The translations under genes were made by a program, and so were the position numbers. 64,000 nt of DNA, from the NCBI GenBank assembly GCA_015847255.1, contig JADLZK010007339.1, positions 612,501 to 676,500 of the forward strand. Direction: 5' to 3'. This document shows, in pieces, positions 34,165-47,343 of the stretch (the first letter of the stretch is position 1; every line of letters begins with the position of its first letter). The notes under the pieces are model-generated. The model was not told the DNA's origin. It did no database searches and worked only from the letters and a program-made list of their open reading frames with translations. This stretch comes from Hyparrhenia diplandra. Its lineage: Eukaryota > Streptophyta > Magnoliopsida > Poales > Poaceae.

Positions 34165-35320
34165 ATGTGTCACCGTTTGCTTTTGGACTATAGACCTATT
34201 TGTGTTCTTAATGTCAGCTTCAAAATTTTTACTAAAGCTGGCACAAATAGGCTCAATAAAGTAGCTCAGACGGTGGTAAGTCCGACTCAAACAACCTTTA
34301 TGCAAGGGCGAAATATCATGGAAGGTGTCGTTATCCTACACGAGACCATCCATGAACTTCATACCAAGAAAAGAAACAGGGTGATTTTCAAAATCGATTT
34401 TGAAAAGGCCTATAATAAAGTTAAGTGGTCTTTTCTTCAGCAAGCTCTACGCATGAAGGGATTTTCTTCGAAATGGTGTAGATGGATTGAACAAATGGTT
34501 ACGGGAGGAAGTGTAGGGATTAAGATTAATGATGATATAAGTCCCTACTTCCAAACCAAAAGAGGTTTACGCCAAGGAGATCCAATGTCTCCAATCTTAT
34601 TTAACGTCGTGGCTGATATATATGTTAGCTCTCATCATTAAAAGAGCAAAGTCCGATGCACAGATAAGTGGTGTTATTCCTCACTTAGTTGATGATGGAC
34701 TTTTGATCCTCCAATATGCGGATGATACCATCATCTTCCTTGACCATGACATAGAAGCAAAAAATATGAAACTTTTGCTTTGTGCCTTTAAGGAATTGTC
34801 GGATTAAAAATCAATTTCCACAAGAGTGAAATCTTCTGCTATGGTGCAGCCAAAGAGATGGAGGATGAATATACCACTCTCTTTTCATTTCCTGCCAATT
34901 TGCTAAAGATTGTTGGCAACAGGTGGGGATCACTGTCCAAGGACAGTGGGACATTTTCAGGCCTTGGATAGCATAAGCAGCCAAGGAAATGCAGATTTCT
35001 TCATGGTTCTGGCAATACTAATGACCTGGGCCATTTGGACAGTCAGAAATGATCTAATCTTCAAGGGAATTCCGCCATCAGTGGCCGAGCAAAGCAAATT
35101 TTTGAAAAGGAGGTCAGAATTCTAACCCTACGGGTGAAGACCAAGTTCAGTGCAGCGTTTGATTCATGGATCCAAAACAAGCTGTAATTTTGCATTCTTT
35201 TTCATTTTCTTTTGTACCTTCTTTATTTCCTGAACTTGTAACTTGAATTTGTACTCGCGTCTTTAATTTTCAAATAAAATTCCTGTAGGGGCGCCTGCCC
35301 CTCCAGTTTCATCAAAAAAA
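34165..35320 (+). mobile_element. 5'-truncated, degenerate LINE (non-LTR retrotransposon)
   Basis: Reverse-transcriptase motifs are clear: YRPICVLNVSFKIFTKA, TFMQGRNIMEGV, ILHETIHELHTKK, KIDFEKAYNKVKWSF, GLRQGDPMSPILFN and the active-site QYADD near 34716. The frame shifts near 34620, and an internal deletion near 34900 joins the RT to the C-terminal tail (TWAIWTVRNDLIFKG). The Asp usually following KAY is Asn. The 3' end carries AATAAAA-like sequence and a short A run at about 35314-35320. The element is dead. Confidence 0.88.
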
Positions 35321-35329
35321 GTGTTGATA

Positions 35330-35486
35330 CGAGCATGGAAGGAAGATCATACTGTAGTACTTCTGAAACCGAGGCATCCGGCTTGTTGCAGTGGCTAAGC
35401 AGGCAAGGATACTTGGCCGCAAGAGTTGATCCATCCAGCCACGAATCGTGCCAGAAGGACGTGGTTAGTCCATCACCCAGCTGCAC
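35330..35486 (-). mobile_element. LINE C-terminal fragment in opposite orientation
   Basis: The minus strand encodes QLGDGLTTSFWHDSWLDGS and SVSEVLQ, the zf-RVT-type tail of plant LINE pol proteins. It faces the LINE at 34165-35320, so the two fragments come from separate insertions or from a rearrangement. Confidence 0.7.
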
Positions 35487-35758
35487 CTTGGTTATTCACC
35501 GGTATGCCGGCAATAGGGATCGGAGAGCAGACCAATGGTATTGACCAGGTCCTTGTGTTCCCGAGCCCTCCCTGCATGCAGTAGATGCTTCTTTCACCAC
35601 TTTTGTTGGTGAAAATAGGATTACAGGAAGTCGATTCTTTATAGAGTTCATTGGTTTGTGTATATACAGAAGTGCACAAGATTTGCAAAGAGTAAAGCCC
35701 AATTTGATTTGCAAAGGCAAGTTAAATACGTGAGGCGTGGTTGAAAAAAAAAAGCAGT

Positions 35759-36569
35759 CACTACTACATAACAGATTTACGGTGGCGGTTAACAAAGGTC
35801 ATCGTTAACGAATGAAAAATAAATAAAAAGGAAATAAATGGAAACCCTAACCCTAATGGGCCGCGCGCGTGCTCGGGATGCGGGATCCGTGCTTGGGGAT
35901 GCCGCCATCGCCACCCCCATGTGCCGCTGCCACCGTCGGGCTGCCCCATGTGCCACCATCTGGCTGGAGAGGGCGCCGCCCATCACCGTAGCTGCCCCCA
36001 TGCCCCCCGCCGGGGGAGACGCCCGAAGGGATGTGGAGGGAGGCGCCGATGCCGCCGCCCGGGAGGGAGTCGGGGATGGGATGGGGAGGCGCCAACGGGA
36101 GGGGTCGGCAGGCTGGGCGGAGAGACGGAGGGAGGCGCCATCGGGGGAGGTACCGTGTGCGGCGCATCTACGGGCGGAGGTGTCGGGCTGGGTGGAGTGA
36201 GTTGGGAGGGAGAGAAGTGAAGTGAGAACCATAGTCCTCATATATATATTGCAGCCACGGAAATGGGCTTGTTGGGCTGATGGGCTAGGCCTGATTTTCC
36301 ATGGCGGGTTAGTTACAAAAACCACCACGGTTATTCTATTTACCGTGACGGTTTTTGAATCGCCACAATTAATTTTTAAAGACCGTCATGGTTAATCAAC
36401 CGTCGGAGGGGCTAGGGCGACCTTGGAGGCAGAGAGGCAGGGCATGCCCCTTACCCGTAGCGATAGTGTAGCCTGCCCAATGGATCCGGCGGGTCACGGC
36501 GGTGGCGACCGCCCGCCGCCATGGTTAATAAAATAGAAGTGCCTTGTAAAAGATTTTTTTGTAGTAGTG
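35759..36569. mobile_element. CACTA-like non-autonomous element, 811 bp
   Basis: Terminal inverted repeats are CACTACTACATAA at 35759 and its complement TGTAGTAGTG ending at 36569. Subterminal GGCGGTT/AACCGCC-type motifs occur at both ends, and the interior is GC-rich. The flanking triplets do not match, so a target duplication is not confirmed. Open frames within are composition effects. Confidence 0.65.
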
Positions 36570-36881
36570 TCATTTTGTATAACTTTTATCTGTCTTGTTT
36601 AGTCTGTATTCATGTTCCAATATTTTTTTTTCAAAAAAAAAACTTTACAACAGCACAATCGTCCACAAGCATATGAACTTCATTTCTGAAAACGATGAAA
36701 GCCAATTACACATATGGTTGTATAGCTCTATCGGGACATTTTGCAGCAGCATTGAAATGGCAAGGAGTAGAAGAGATGAAAATGATCAGGAATGGGCACA
36801 TGATAAGCCTGATTTTTCTTCTGCACTTGTCCAAAAATAATTCTATAAAGACCAAAGCAGAACAAAATAGAGCTGAGTATG

Positions 36882-38810
36882 TGTAGGCACAAAAATCCTA
36901 CTCCTTGCGCGACAGCGACAAGCGGAATAGCTGGCTTTACTCGACGCCGGCGTCTTGAGGCGTGCCGATCAATTTGACCTGTTAATTGACAAGGAAGTAA
37001 GCGTGAGATCTGAAACATGCTGGTGAGACCAAGACAGTTCGCATGTATGGCTCTAAGGCCGGATGTAAAGACATATAGCTATGAGAGCTATCGTGTCGAC
37101 AGATAATGAATGCATTCGGTAAGCATGAAAAAGATGTAATCGTAATAACGATTTGCGAATGATCATAGAAGACATGTTTGAACAAGTAAAGTCGATCACC
37201 ATGATATGACATCATAAAGCTCTATTGCATGGATCGAATTAATTGACAACATGGAACAAAAAGCGGGTAAATCATAAATATAAACCTAATCTAAATAACA
37301 CATGCATAGGTTTCATCCAACTAGTCACGCCGCACGTCTAGCCTTCCTAAACCCGTCAAGTTTAAACCCTTGCAAGCTAATCCACCGCATGATACAACTT
37401 GCTACAGATATAAACCACCTACCACAACTAGATCAATCCACCGTATGATACAATCTAACCATGATAAGCTAAAAGCATGCATACATCTAAATAGATCTAT
37501 AAATACTCATTACTCGTTGAAGCACGTATGCATAGACAAGTAAAAAGTACATATGCAAACCTAATCTAAAGCAAAGCCGGAGATTCGTCCCGATCAGTCC
37601 TAACAAACAATCCACCGCATGATACACCGCAACAAGCTAATCCACCGCGTGATCTGACTTGCGGACTTAATCGTTCTAAACCCTCTTCGTCCCTAACAGC
37701 TATCCACCGCATGATACACCGCAACAAGCTAATCCACCGCATGATACGGCTTGCGAGACTAGACTCTAACGATTGGTAGACTTACACATACACGATACAA
37801 GTAAATACATAAGCGTGTTCGGCAAGCTTGCCGAATCCGTGGTCCATGAAGAAGAAACTTACACGTAAAACCTTAGCCGCCGCCACGACTCATGACTAAA
37901 TGTGTAAGAACCCGCTAACATCGTGGCAACCTAGATTGATCTAGGCTCGGCTATGAAAAAGCTGAGATAGATCTAATGACAAGCTAATGATAAACATTGA
38001 GAGCGATGACATCTAGATCTAACAAAAGATAAAGCGAGCCACATCAATCTAGATTGGGCAAAGAGTGTGTGCAAACATAAATAAATAAATAGATAAATAA
38101 ATAGGAATCATGCACCACTTTCGGTAACTTAATGAATTCATTAGGGTGCCAAGCCTAATGAAGCCGATAACTAGCTCTTAGCGGATCTTAGCCCACCGGA
38201 TGGCTCATGATCGACACAAGAACCCACTTGCCCTGATAGCTTAAATCCGCTGACGATACTAAAGCGTGAAGAAGACTTCTTGCAATAATCTAAATCCGCT
38301 GACGATACTAGACATGGTGCAAGGTTGCGGTACTTACGGAGGTCGGCGGGTCGATGAATCCTCTCATGATAGATCGGCGACACGATTTGGACTCGAAGGG
38401 TGGCGGAGCCAAGGCACGGGCCGGGTTGGTTGTATTTGATTTGGTAGATTATTTTACGGATTGCGGGGTTTCATATTTATACCACGGGCTTGACGAGTCC
38501 TAACTAATTACGAATAATAATAACGAAAATATCTAGCTAAGATACATTGTCCTCCAAGTCTTCGAGTCGTAGGAATTACGGGTGATGTGAGCCCTCGTCC
38601 TCGGATATTCCTCTTGGCGCTCCACGCTTGCCGAACCATCTCTTGCTCGGCTCCTTCTCGGACTCGGGCTCCTTAGCCGAATAACGGCGGCCCTTCCCGA
38701 ATGCCATAGTACCACTGGCACCATACCGCTAGCCCGAATGACCCCTTACCGAACCATCGTGTATGCAGGGCCTATCGTCATCCGGGCTCTACCAAATTTT
38801 GGTGTTAACA
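36882..38810 (-). repeat. Left LTR (3' LTR in element orientation)
   Basis: It runs from TGTAGGCACAAAAATCC to GGTGTTAACA on the plus strand and matches 45006-46941 over its full length, with scattered small indels and substitutions. Confidence 0.93.
37379..37747. repeat. Six copies of a 16-bp motif in the left LTR
   Basis: ATCCACCGCATGATAC or a one- or two-base variant occurs near 37380, 37438, 37610, 37639, 37702 and 37731. The same six are conserved in the right LTR. Confidence 0.9.
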
Positions 38811-40022
38811 TATGCCCCCTCAATTTTAGAGTAAAAGAGGTTCTTTTGCTCACGAAATTGACCATGATCCGCCAAAACTCGTGCCAAACCCTTTAAGCGG
38901 GCTAAAATTACCAAGGCCCATTTTCCGGAGGCTTCCTACAATCTTGTTTAACCCTTCAATTTCTTCTTGGGACTCGTGTCATCGGAATTTCCCCAATGCG
39001 AATCGGCAAGCCGGGCCGCTTCCGTTTCCCAAGATTAATACCGAGCAGACTTTTCAATCTTCTAGTCACTTTAGATCTCTTCGGCCTCCTTCTTTGCATA
39101 AATATGGGCAAACTCCTCCGGTAATCATCCAAATCTCCTTCTTCTCGGTCTTCCTTTTCTTTTCTCGGATCACGAAGCATTCGGCTAACCCTAGCCTTGA
39201 GCAATGGAGTAAGTTTTTCTTCCATCTATACCTTCCTTGCTTTATATGCGAATCTAACCTCTCTTCTCCACGATGACATCTTGAAGTCCTCATGATGCCG
39301 AGATTCTTTGAGCTCCGCCGCCAACTTGCGATGACAGGGGAGGCACTCAGTTTGGGCTTGAAGCACACGAGCAAGCTATCGAAGAGGATCCGGACATCTT
39401 TGTAAGGAACGAGAACTTCTATGAATGGAACTTCAATCGTAAGCCTTTAAAATTGGTTCTCATGTTATTTCACTTCTCATATTAGCCTCCGCTTATCATC
39501 CTTTCTCAATCTTCTTGAAGGCTTGCTAGGAAGGTTTGCTACCTTGATCGGTGCATCCGTCGGATGATTAGGATGGTAGAGACACCAGGCCACGACCGCC
39601 CAATGAGGATGCGGACCGCATTCGGGCGCTGAAGGAAGTTTATGATAGTCTCTTTGTGAATGATGATATGTAATCCCTTTGCAACAATCATGTCTTCCTT
39701 CCACTTCAATGAAAAACCGGTTTGAGTCTCATCATTTTAGCTTGTCTTCATGAATAGATCTCGCACATCTTAATCATTTGTCTTAGTTCGACTTGGGTGT
39801 TGCCGAATTGCCCTGTCTTACTAAAAGCGACGAGAAAAGCTTAAATGACCTGAAATTGCTTTGGCCCATTTCTTTATTCGCCCAACATATATTCTTAAGC
39901 CCACGTGATGTATCGAGCTATAAAATCCATTAACTCCAAAACCAAAACCGTTCTTGCTTTTCAATCTGTTCACCTTCTCCCTTACAGCAGAGTAGAAAAC
40001 CCTCAATCTTTGACAAGCATCC

Positions 40023-40864
40023 ATGGCGGGTGGTGATATGAACCGCGGACAGCGTCCGGTCAGGGCGAAGCAAGTGGAAGCCGAGTTCCTCGTCGGCAAC
40101 GTCTTGAGTAAGAAATTTATTTCCCCTTTTCGGCGACTCGGTACATCCTTTGTTCATCTTATTGTTTCTCAATCGACCAATGTTCTCCTCGATTCGATCT
40201 TTCCTTCTCTTGGGCGGACCGATTCTCATCCCTGCTTCCTCAATGCTGCTCCAAGCTCTCCTCTTTCCCAACCGGAACCTTCTTCCCTGTATTGGAGTAC
40301 CTCTCGATTCGAGGAAGACTTGTGGTACAACCGGGAGAAGGAGAAGAAGGATGAGATCATCAAGGAGTTTGGCGAATACTCCATGAAGGCCTGCATCAAG
40401 AATCTTGACCAAGAAGATTCCATCGAGCAGACTCTGCGGCACCAACCTTTGGTTAGTTTCAAATCTGAATTCTGTTTTTCTTGCATTGTACCCTTTCTAT
40501 CGGCGCTCTATTGGTCATTCACGGCTTTGTTTGAAGAAAACCAGCAGACTTCTAGCAGAAATTGCCCGGTTGCGGTGACAATGCATCGTCGACGGCGGCT
40601 GCCATTCGTCTTCTGCCGACAAGGTGAAGGCACGCAGGCGAAAGCGGTGGCGGGCGTCTTGAAGATGTGGCGAACAACCGCATCGGCGATATGTCGCCAT
40701 CCAAGGCATGCATCACGGGAGCGGCCATGAGTCGACGGCTTTTGTCGACTCAAACCGGTGAAGACTACTCCATCCATCCGGTTGGCTTCCGTGAGGCTCA
40801 GGAGGACATTGGCGACATTGAAGAATCCATGGATGTATATGAAGATCACGCTACTGCTTTGTAG
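40023..40864 (+). pseudogene. Antisense accessory ORF of the LTR element, degenerate
   Basis: The plus strand has coding character from MAGGDMNRGQRPVRAKQVEA through KEKKDEIIKEFGEYSMKAC to IGDIEESMDVYEDHATAL and a stop at 40864. Frame changes near 40115 and 40560 may be an intron or indels. It lies opposite in sense to gag-protease and next to the left LTR. I know no function; similar extra frames of unknown role occur in Tat-lineage elements. It should not be annotated as a host gene. Confidence 0.5.
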
Positions 40865-41639
40865 TCTGTCAATGAGCCGCAAATTTGTCTTCAACCTCTT
40901 GGAGGATTAGTTTGTATCTAGGATGAATCAAACAATAAAATCTTTTGTTGAATCCTTAATTCTCTGCTGTGTATCTCCGTTAGAGTTTTTCTTGAAGCGA
41001 ACCTCTACCGAATAGATGGCGTCATCGTTAGCCGAATCTTAAAATAATATTAAAAATCCGGCTTCGGATAATTCACGAACACTTTGTTTGCTCGTGGTAT
41101 TGAATGCATCTTTGCTTTTTCCTCTTCCCAATAAACCAACCAAGGGTAAAAATATCAGTCAGGAGGAAGAGGAAAGCGGGTAGTGATAACTTCTCCAATA
41201 AGCACCCCCTAAAAGAATACTTTATTTGGCCAATCAATACGCCTATGCAAGAAACTCGATCTTTACGGAGGTAGTAGTAATGTCGCCATGCCGATAAACT
41301 CACCAATGCCATGAGTGTAGAAAATTCTCGGCAATGTTTTTTGTAACAAACCTTTTTGAAGCTGTTGAATGAAGACTCTTGGTCTCTATATCGGTGTTTA
41401 TATATATATATATATATATATTTTTTTGCACTAAAAGGCGACATAACAATATTTATGCCCATTGTTCTCCAATTTTATGGAGTATTCTTCTACTAAAGGC
41501 GATGGTTTACACATCGGCTATCCTTTATGAATAGAACAAATCTTTTTGCTCAAAACCATTAAATTCATATGTGTCGGCCAATCACATTTGACAATAAGCG
41601 ATTCTCTAGAAGCATTACACGAAATCTCTCCTTAGAAAT

Positions 41640-44600
41640 TACTATGAGAGCCGACTATCTCGATCATTTGCTGCTGGTCTTTGTAACAGTCTTGACGAGG
41701 ACCTTCTTCCCATTCTCTTCGAGAAGTACTCCACGCCTTCATATTCCCGAACGATGGTTCAGTGGCGCAATGCTTACCGAATCATCGGCTTGCACTATCT
41801 CGGCGTCGTCACCGTTCCTTTGGATGAGGACTTGATGCATGGTGGATGGGGCCAAGCGAGTTAGCATGGATCAATCTCTTCCAAGTAATAAGGTTGTAGG
41901 ACCCCTTAACATCGACCACAAAGAAGGTAGTGATCAAAGTCTTTGAGCCGATCATCAACTCAATGTGAGCGGCTCATGGGTATCTGAAGGATTTCAGCAA
42001 AGTCCACGAGCACAATGTACATCTTGAGCAAATCCTCCTTAGTCATCCCCGACTTTTCGAAAGTTGTATATGGCATGATATTGATTGCAGCTCCTCCATC
42101 AACGAACATATGAGTCGAGAGGTTTTCCATTAACATATCCCTTTAAGTAAAGAGGCTTCAAATGATTGTGCTTCCTAGGCACTGTCGAATCTGACTGTCT
42201 TGATAGAGCCAAGCTGTCCTAGGAGATCAATTATCTCTTTGTTGTCAAAATCGAGAATAGACCTCTTCATCCGAATAGGCATCTTGTTCCTACGGATCAT
42301 TAGTGGCTTGCTCTGTAGGAGCTGCAAACTCTATGGGAATGAAGAACACCATGCTAACATCTGCGAACGCCCACTTGCCGAATACTCTTACGCCAAATGG
42401 TGGCTTCACGAGTTTTGTTCTTTGGGCGCCATACTTGTTTTTGCGTTAAAACATTTGCTTCCTTGAGCTCCTTGTTCCCCTGAGACATTGGACTCTTCTC
42501 TTCGGCTTTTCCTTAGACCGGGAGGGCACCATTGTCCCTTTTGCCACACATACTCTTGAGGAGAGTCCATGTCATCATCGGAATCCTCCACATCAGCCCA
42601 TGCTTGATCTCGCAATCCTTTTCTACGGCGTGAGGTGTCTTGTCTTTATTTTTTAAACGCCGATCATCCTCCGGGAAGCGTGCCTGATCTTTCTTGGATG
42701 GGGACGGCGGTTGACTCGTCGCCCTGTCTGTACCCGTGATATTGTTCCTTTGCATTGGGGCAATTGTTCCTAGCGACGACTTCAAGCCTTCATTCGGCAA
42801 TGCCTAAAGAAAGGACAGTCCCAATGAGACTCCTCTTGCTCTTTCATGTACTCCTCCTGCTCTCGGTGGTACATCTCCTCCTCGTACCTCTGCTGCTCCC
42901 TGGCAAGCTGCTGATCTCTACGATATTGCTTCTCTTGCTGTCTTTACCACTTGTTCAGCAATATACGAGATGTCACCCTTGGTTTGGAGGTTTCCCCTTT
43001 TTCTGTTCGGCTATTTGGGAACCGAACACGTTGTTGCTAGAGCTCAACACTAGACACCGCCAACTAGGGTCAATCGAACCACTTTGCTTTGCCCTTTCGA
43101 GAAGTCAGCACTTCCATTGGGGCTTTGCCCTTAGGATCACTGGCAGAAACCATGCACGAATCGAAAACAACCATGTCTGCAGGGAAGGGCTCCTTATCCA
43201 CCTTCATGATGTTGTTAAACTTGAGGAGACCCCCGTTGTATAGCCCTCCCGAATCTGCCGCTTGAAGATTCGGCGGTCGATAATGTTGTGAGTGATCATA
43301 TCATGGAAGCCACAATATTTGCCGATCTTGACCCAAACGGGCGCTTCATAGAATGATTCTCCGGTAGCTTGATACGTCCCTTCCTTGACCAAGAACTCAA
43401 AGAGCTTCTCCGACTTGGAGACGTCGAAGTCATATGCCCCCTTGAGTGTCTTCATCCGGTATTTGGTTAACCTGGACAGGCTCCTTGCCCCAAGCAAATT
43501 CAGCGGCTGCTATGTCCTCCCCGGCCATCATCTTCATCTTCTCCCTCTTCCGGGAAGTGGTGGTATGCCCGATAAGACACGTTGCCCCCTTCAAAACGGG
43601 TGTCCTTCTTGATGCTCGAAGGCGATTGGCCATAAGTGACAAGCGCCTTGAAAGTTGCCCAAGGTCATCGAACTCCATGCCGCTAGCTTTTCCCTCGATG
43701 GTCGGGGTGCATTCCCGAATGGCCACGGCCGCAGCGATGGTCCGCAAGTTCAAAAGTAGCAGGAATTCTTTGTTTCCCTGAACTGCGCAAGAAGAACTCT
43801 TGTGGTGACTCATTATATACGTGTCAACCCCATCAAGTCGACGAGCTCTTTTTCATTGGAACCATTTGTAGAAGTATGAATGGAATTTATCTTCTAGCTC
43901 GAGACCATGTTCCAATAGAGTTGGCCGGCAATGTAGCAAACCATGTGAAAGCCGGCCTGTAAGGGATGATGGGAAGAAGCGAATCCTCCATGCTTCATCA
44001 TTGGCAAGCTCTCCTAATCAATCGAATCCGGCCCGATGTGTTCGGTAGTAGAAGTGTCATCTTGTCCGAGAGAACTTGGTCAAGTCGGTTGGAGGCTTCA
44101 ATCTGAAGGAAGCGCCACTCTGTTGTACCAATCGGGATAAGGTGACCCGATACACATAGGGCGATTCTTGGGCTTAATCCCAAATTGGTGTTGCATCATA
44201 TCGGCCATCCTCGCTAGGAGTATATCCATATTTAAATTCTGTGGTCCATGAGACTGTCCGGTGGCCTATACCGAGGATTTGGCATAGCATGAAGCGTGGA
44301 GTAGTCAACGAACTCTGTGTAACGAGGGGCCAAAGGGATTTTTCGCCGCAACCCACCGGCCATTGGAGCTATTGAGTATGTGTTGTATCTTTGGAGGATT
44401 CCTGGGTGTACCTAACGCCGCTTCTCCATGTGTCTTGGCTCCGGATCCCTCTGGTTTTTCCGGTGTCTTGTTTTCTCCTCCTCATTCTTGATTTGTAGCT
44501 CCTTTTCGGTGGTGGTGGCTTAGGCGTATGTATGTATCTTGGCCCAAAGCTCACCAAGCCGAGCCTCAAAGTGTTGATCAAACTTCGGGTCCAAAGCTAG

Positions 44601-44962
44601 CCTTCATGATGTCGCGAAAAGTGTTGAAGAACGCCGTGTTGTGATTGGTCATTGCATTCCCAATGGCAAAATGCAACAATCTCCTCCATCCGACCGGATT
44701 TCTTGAGGACTTGGTTCCTCATCTTCCTTTCCTCGCCCCTCTTCGTGTCGAAACTGTTTGAGCATATTCCTTATCACCGGGCATCACTATCTTTGGAAGA
44801 TCTGTCTTTTGGATGATTGTGCCGCTCTTGTTCTTGGAGAAGCATGACATGCACTTTTTGCGAGAAGGCCGCACACATGTCTCTCACCGTGGCCTCCAAG
44901 TCGGGTGGAAGGTCATCCATCCGGAGCTGAATGACATTGCTCTTGTCGGCGTTGTCGGGCAT
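41640..44962 (-). pseudogene. gag-protease region of the LTR element, degenerate
   Basis: On the minus strand, Gag begins near 44962 (MPDNADKSNVIQLRMDDLPP) and continues with FDDLGQLSRRLSL, AAAEFAWGKEPVQVNQIPDED, YDFDVSKSEKLFEFLVKEGT and a decayed zinc-knuckle-like YCGFHDMITHN. The aspartic protease site FVDGGAAINIMPYTTF lies at about 42063-42109, followed to about 41640 by FFVV, KGSYNLITW and the IHANSLGP-like segment. Multiple frame changes and stops break the reading. No pol domain follows. The product would have packaged element RNA; it is not functional as given. Confidence 0.75.
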
Positions 44963-45005
44963 CGTGTTTTGATCTTGACGTGTCCCACCGGCGTAAAAAA
45001 AAGTG

Positions 45006-46941
45006 TGTAGGCACAAAAATCCTACTCCTTGCGCGCGCACACTAACAAGCCGGAATAGGCGGCTTTACTCGACCGCCCGGCGTCTTGAGGCGTGCCAATC
45101 AATTTGACTGTTAATTGACAAGGAAGTAAACGTGAGATCCGGAACATGCACGGTGAGACCAAGAGCAGTTCGCATGTATGGCTCTAAGGCGGATGTAAAG
45201 ACATATAGCTATGAGAGCTATCCGTCGACGGATACATTCGGTAAGCATGAAAAAGATGTAATCGTAATAACTTGATTTGCGAATGATCATAGAAGACATG
45301 TTTGAACAAGTAAAGTCGATCACCATGATATGACATCATAAAGCTCTATTGCATGGATCGAATTAATTGACAACATGGAACAAAAAGCGAGGTAAATCAT
45401 AAATATAAACCTAATCTAAATAACACATGCATAGGTTTCATCCAACTAGTCGCCGCGACGTCTAGCCTTCCTAAACCCGTCAAGTTTAAACCCTTGCAAG
45501 CTAATCCACCGCATGATACCACTTGCTACGAGATATAAACCACCTACCACAACTAGATCAATCCACCGCATGATACAATCTAACCATGATAAGCTAAAAG
45601 CATGCATACATCTAAATAGATCTATAAATACTCATTACTCGTTGAAGCGCGTATGAATAGACAAGTAAAGTACATATGCAAACCTAATCTAAAGCAAAGC
45701 CGGAGATTCGTCCCCGATCAGTCCTAACAAACAATCCACCGCATGATACTTTGCAACAAGCTAATCCACCGCGTGATACGGCTTGCCGACTTCACCGTTT
45801 TAAACCCTCTTCGCCCCAAACTATCCTATCCACCGCATGATACACGCAACAAGCTAATCCACCGCATGATACGGCTTGCCGACTAGACTCTAACGATAGG
45901 TAGACTTACACATACAAGATACAAGTAAATACATAAGCGTGTTCGGCAAGCAAGCTTGCCGAATCCAGTGGTCCATGAAGAAGAAACTTACACGTAAAAC
46001 CTTAGCCGCCGCCCACGACTCATGACTAAAGCGTGTAAGAACCCGCAAGAACACGTGGCAACCTAGATTGATCTAGGCTCGGCTATGAAAGCAATGATAG
46101 ATCTAATGACAAGCTAATGATAAACATTGAGAGCGCTGATAACATCTAGATCTAACAAAAGATAAAGCCGAGCCACATCAATCTAGATTGGGCAAAGAGT
46201 GTGTGCAAACATAAATAAATAAATAGATAAACAAATAGGAATCATGCACCACTCGGTAACTTAATGAATTCATTAGGGTGCCAAGCCTAATGAAGCCGAT
46301 AACTAGCTCTTAGCGGATCTTAGCCCACCGGATGGCTCATGATCGACACAAGAACCCTCTTGCACCGATAGCTTAAATCCGACGATACTAAGCGTGAACA
46401 AGACTTCTTGCAATAATCTAAATCTACCGACGATACTAGACATGGTGCAAGGTTGCCGGTACTTACGTTGGTCGACGGGTTGATGAATCCTCTCGCAGAT
46501 AGATCGACGACACGGCCATCGGACTCGAAGGGTGGCGGAGCCAAGGCACGGAGCCGGGTTGGTTGTATTTGATTTGGTAGATCATTTTACGGTTGTCGGG
46601 GTTTCATATTTATACCCTGGGCTTGACGAGTCCTAACTAATTACGAATAATAATAACGAAAATATCTAGCTAAGATACATTGTCCTCCAAGTCTTCTCGG
46701 AGTCGTAGGAATTGCAGGTGATGTGGGCCCTCGTCCTCGGATATTCCTCTTGACGCTCCACGCTTGCCGAACCATCTCTTGCTCAGCTCCTTCTCGGACT
46801 CAGGCTCCTTAGCCGAATAACGGCGGCCTTCCCGAATGCCATAGTACCACTGACACCATACTGCTAGCCGAATGACCCCTTACCGAACCATCGTTGCCGG
46901 CCTATCTGTCATCCAGGCTCTACCAAATTTTGGTGTTAACA
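45006..46941 (-). repeat. Right LTR (5' LTR in element orientation)
   Basis: This 1936-bp LTR pairs with 36882-38810. In element orientation it begins TGTTAACACCAAAATTTGG at 46941. Confidence 0.93.
45502..45872. repeat. Six copies of a 16-bp motif in the right LTR
   Basis: These are the counterparts of the six ATCCACCGCATGATAC copies in the left LTR, at the same spacing. Confidence 0.9.
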
Positions 46942-47343
46942 GTATGTCTACGAATTTAGGGGGTTCGAATTTAGGTTGAGTGTTTGTCAACCTAAGTGGC
47001 ACAATGTCACAAGTTTAAGGACCGCTGGTGTATTTAACGTGTTTCCGTGTGTTTTTGGAGTTGCTCTAATAATACAATGTTGTAGATAAAACAAACTTGC
47101 TCTTATTACCGCCATAGCATTAGGGCGACCATTATAACTTACAATAAAGCTCTCACAACAATACATAGTTGCATATTTACCAGTGCATGACACAACGGTT
47201 TTTCTTGCAATACAAACAACATTTGACCATAATTTATAGTTTTATTCAAAGAAACAACATTTGAGGAGCGACCGAGAGATCCATATATATAGCAGGTTGC
47301 CTTCACTCCTGCATAAGTCATACCCATTATTTCTGCATACCGG

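Larger units (their letters stand above)
36882..46941 (-). mobile_element. LTR retrotransposon, Ty3/gypsy Tat-like, non-autonomous, 10,060 bp
   Basis: Two LTRs (36882-38810 and 45006-46941) frame 6.2 kb of internal sequence, with identical 5-bp target duplications GTATG at 36877-36881 and 46942-46946. On the minus strand the LTR is TGTTAACACC ... GTGCCTACA, and a purine tract (GAGGGGGCATA) precedes the left LTR, so the element is read right to left. Gag and protease are recognisable on the minus strand; no reverse transcriptase, RNase H or integrase could be found. A plus-strand accessory frame lies next to the left LTR, an arrangement known from Tat-lineage elements such as Grande. The LTRs differ by many small indels, so insertion is not recent. 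Confidence 0.9.

Noticed and set aside
35842..35857. Telomere-like AACCCTAACCCTAA
   Set aside because: It has only two units inside a CACTA-like element, too few for an interstitial telomere tract.
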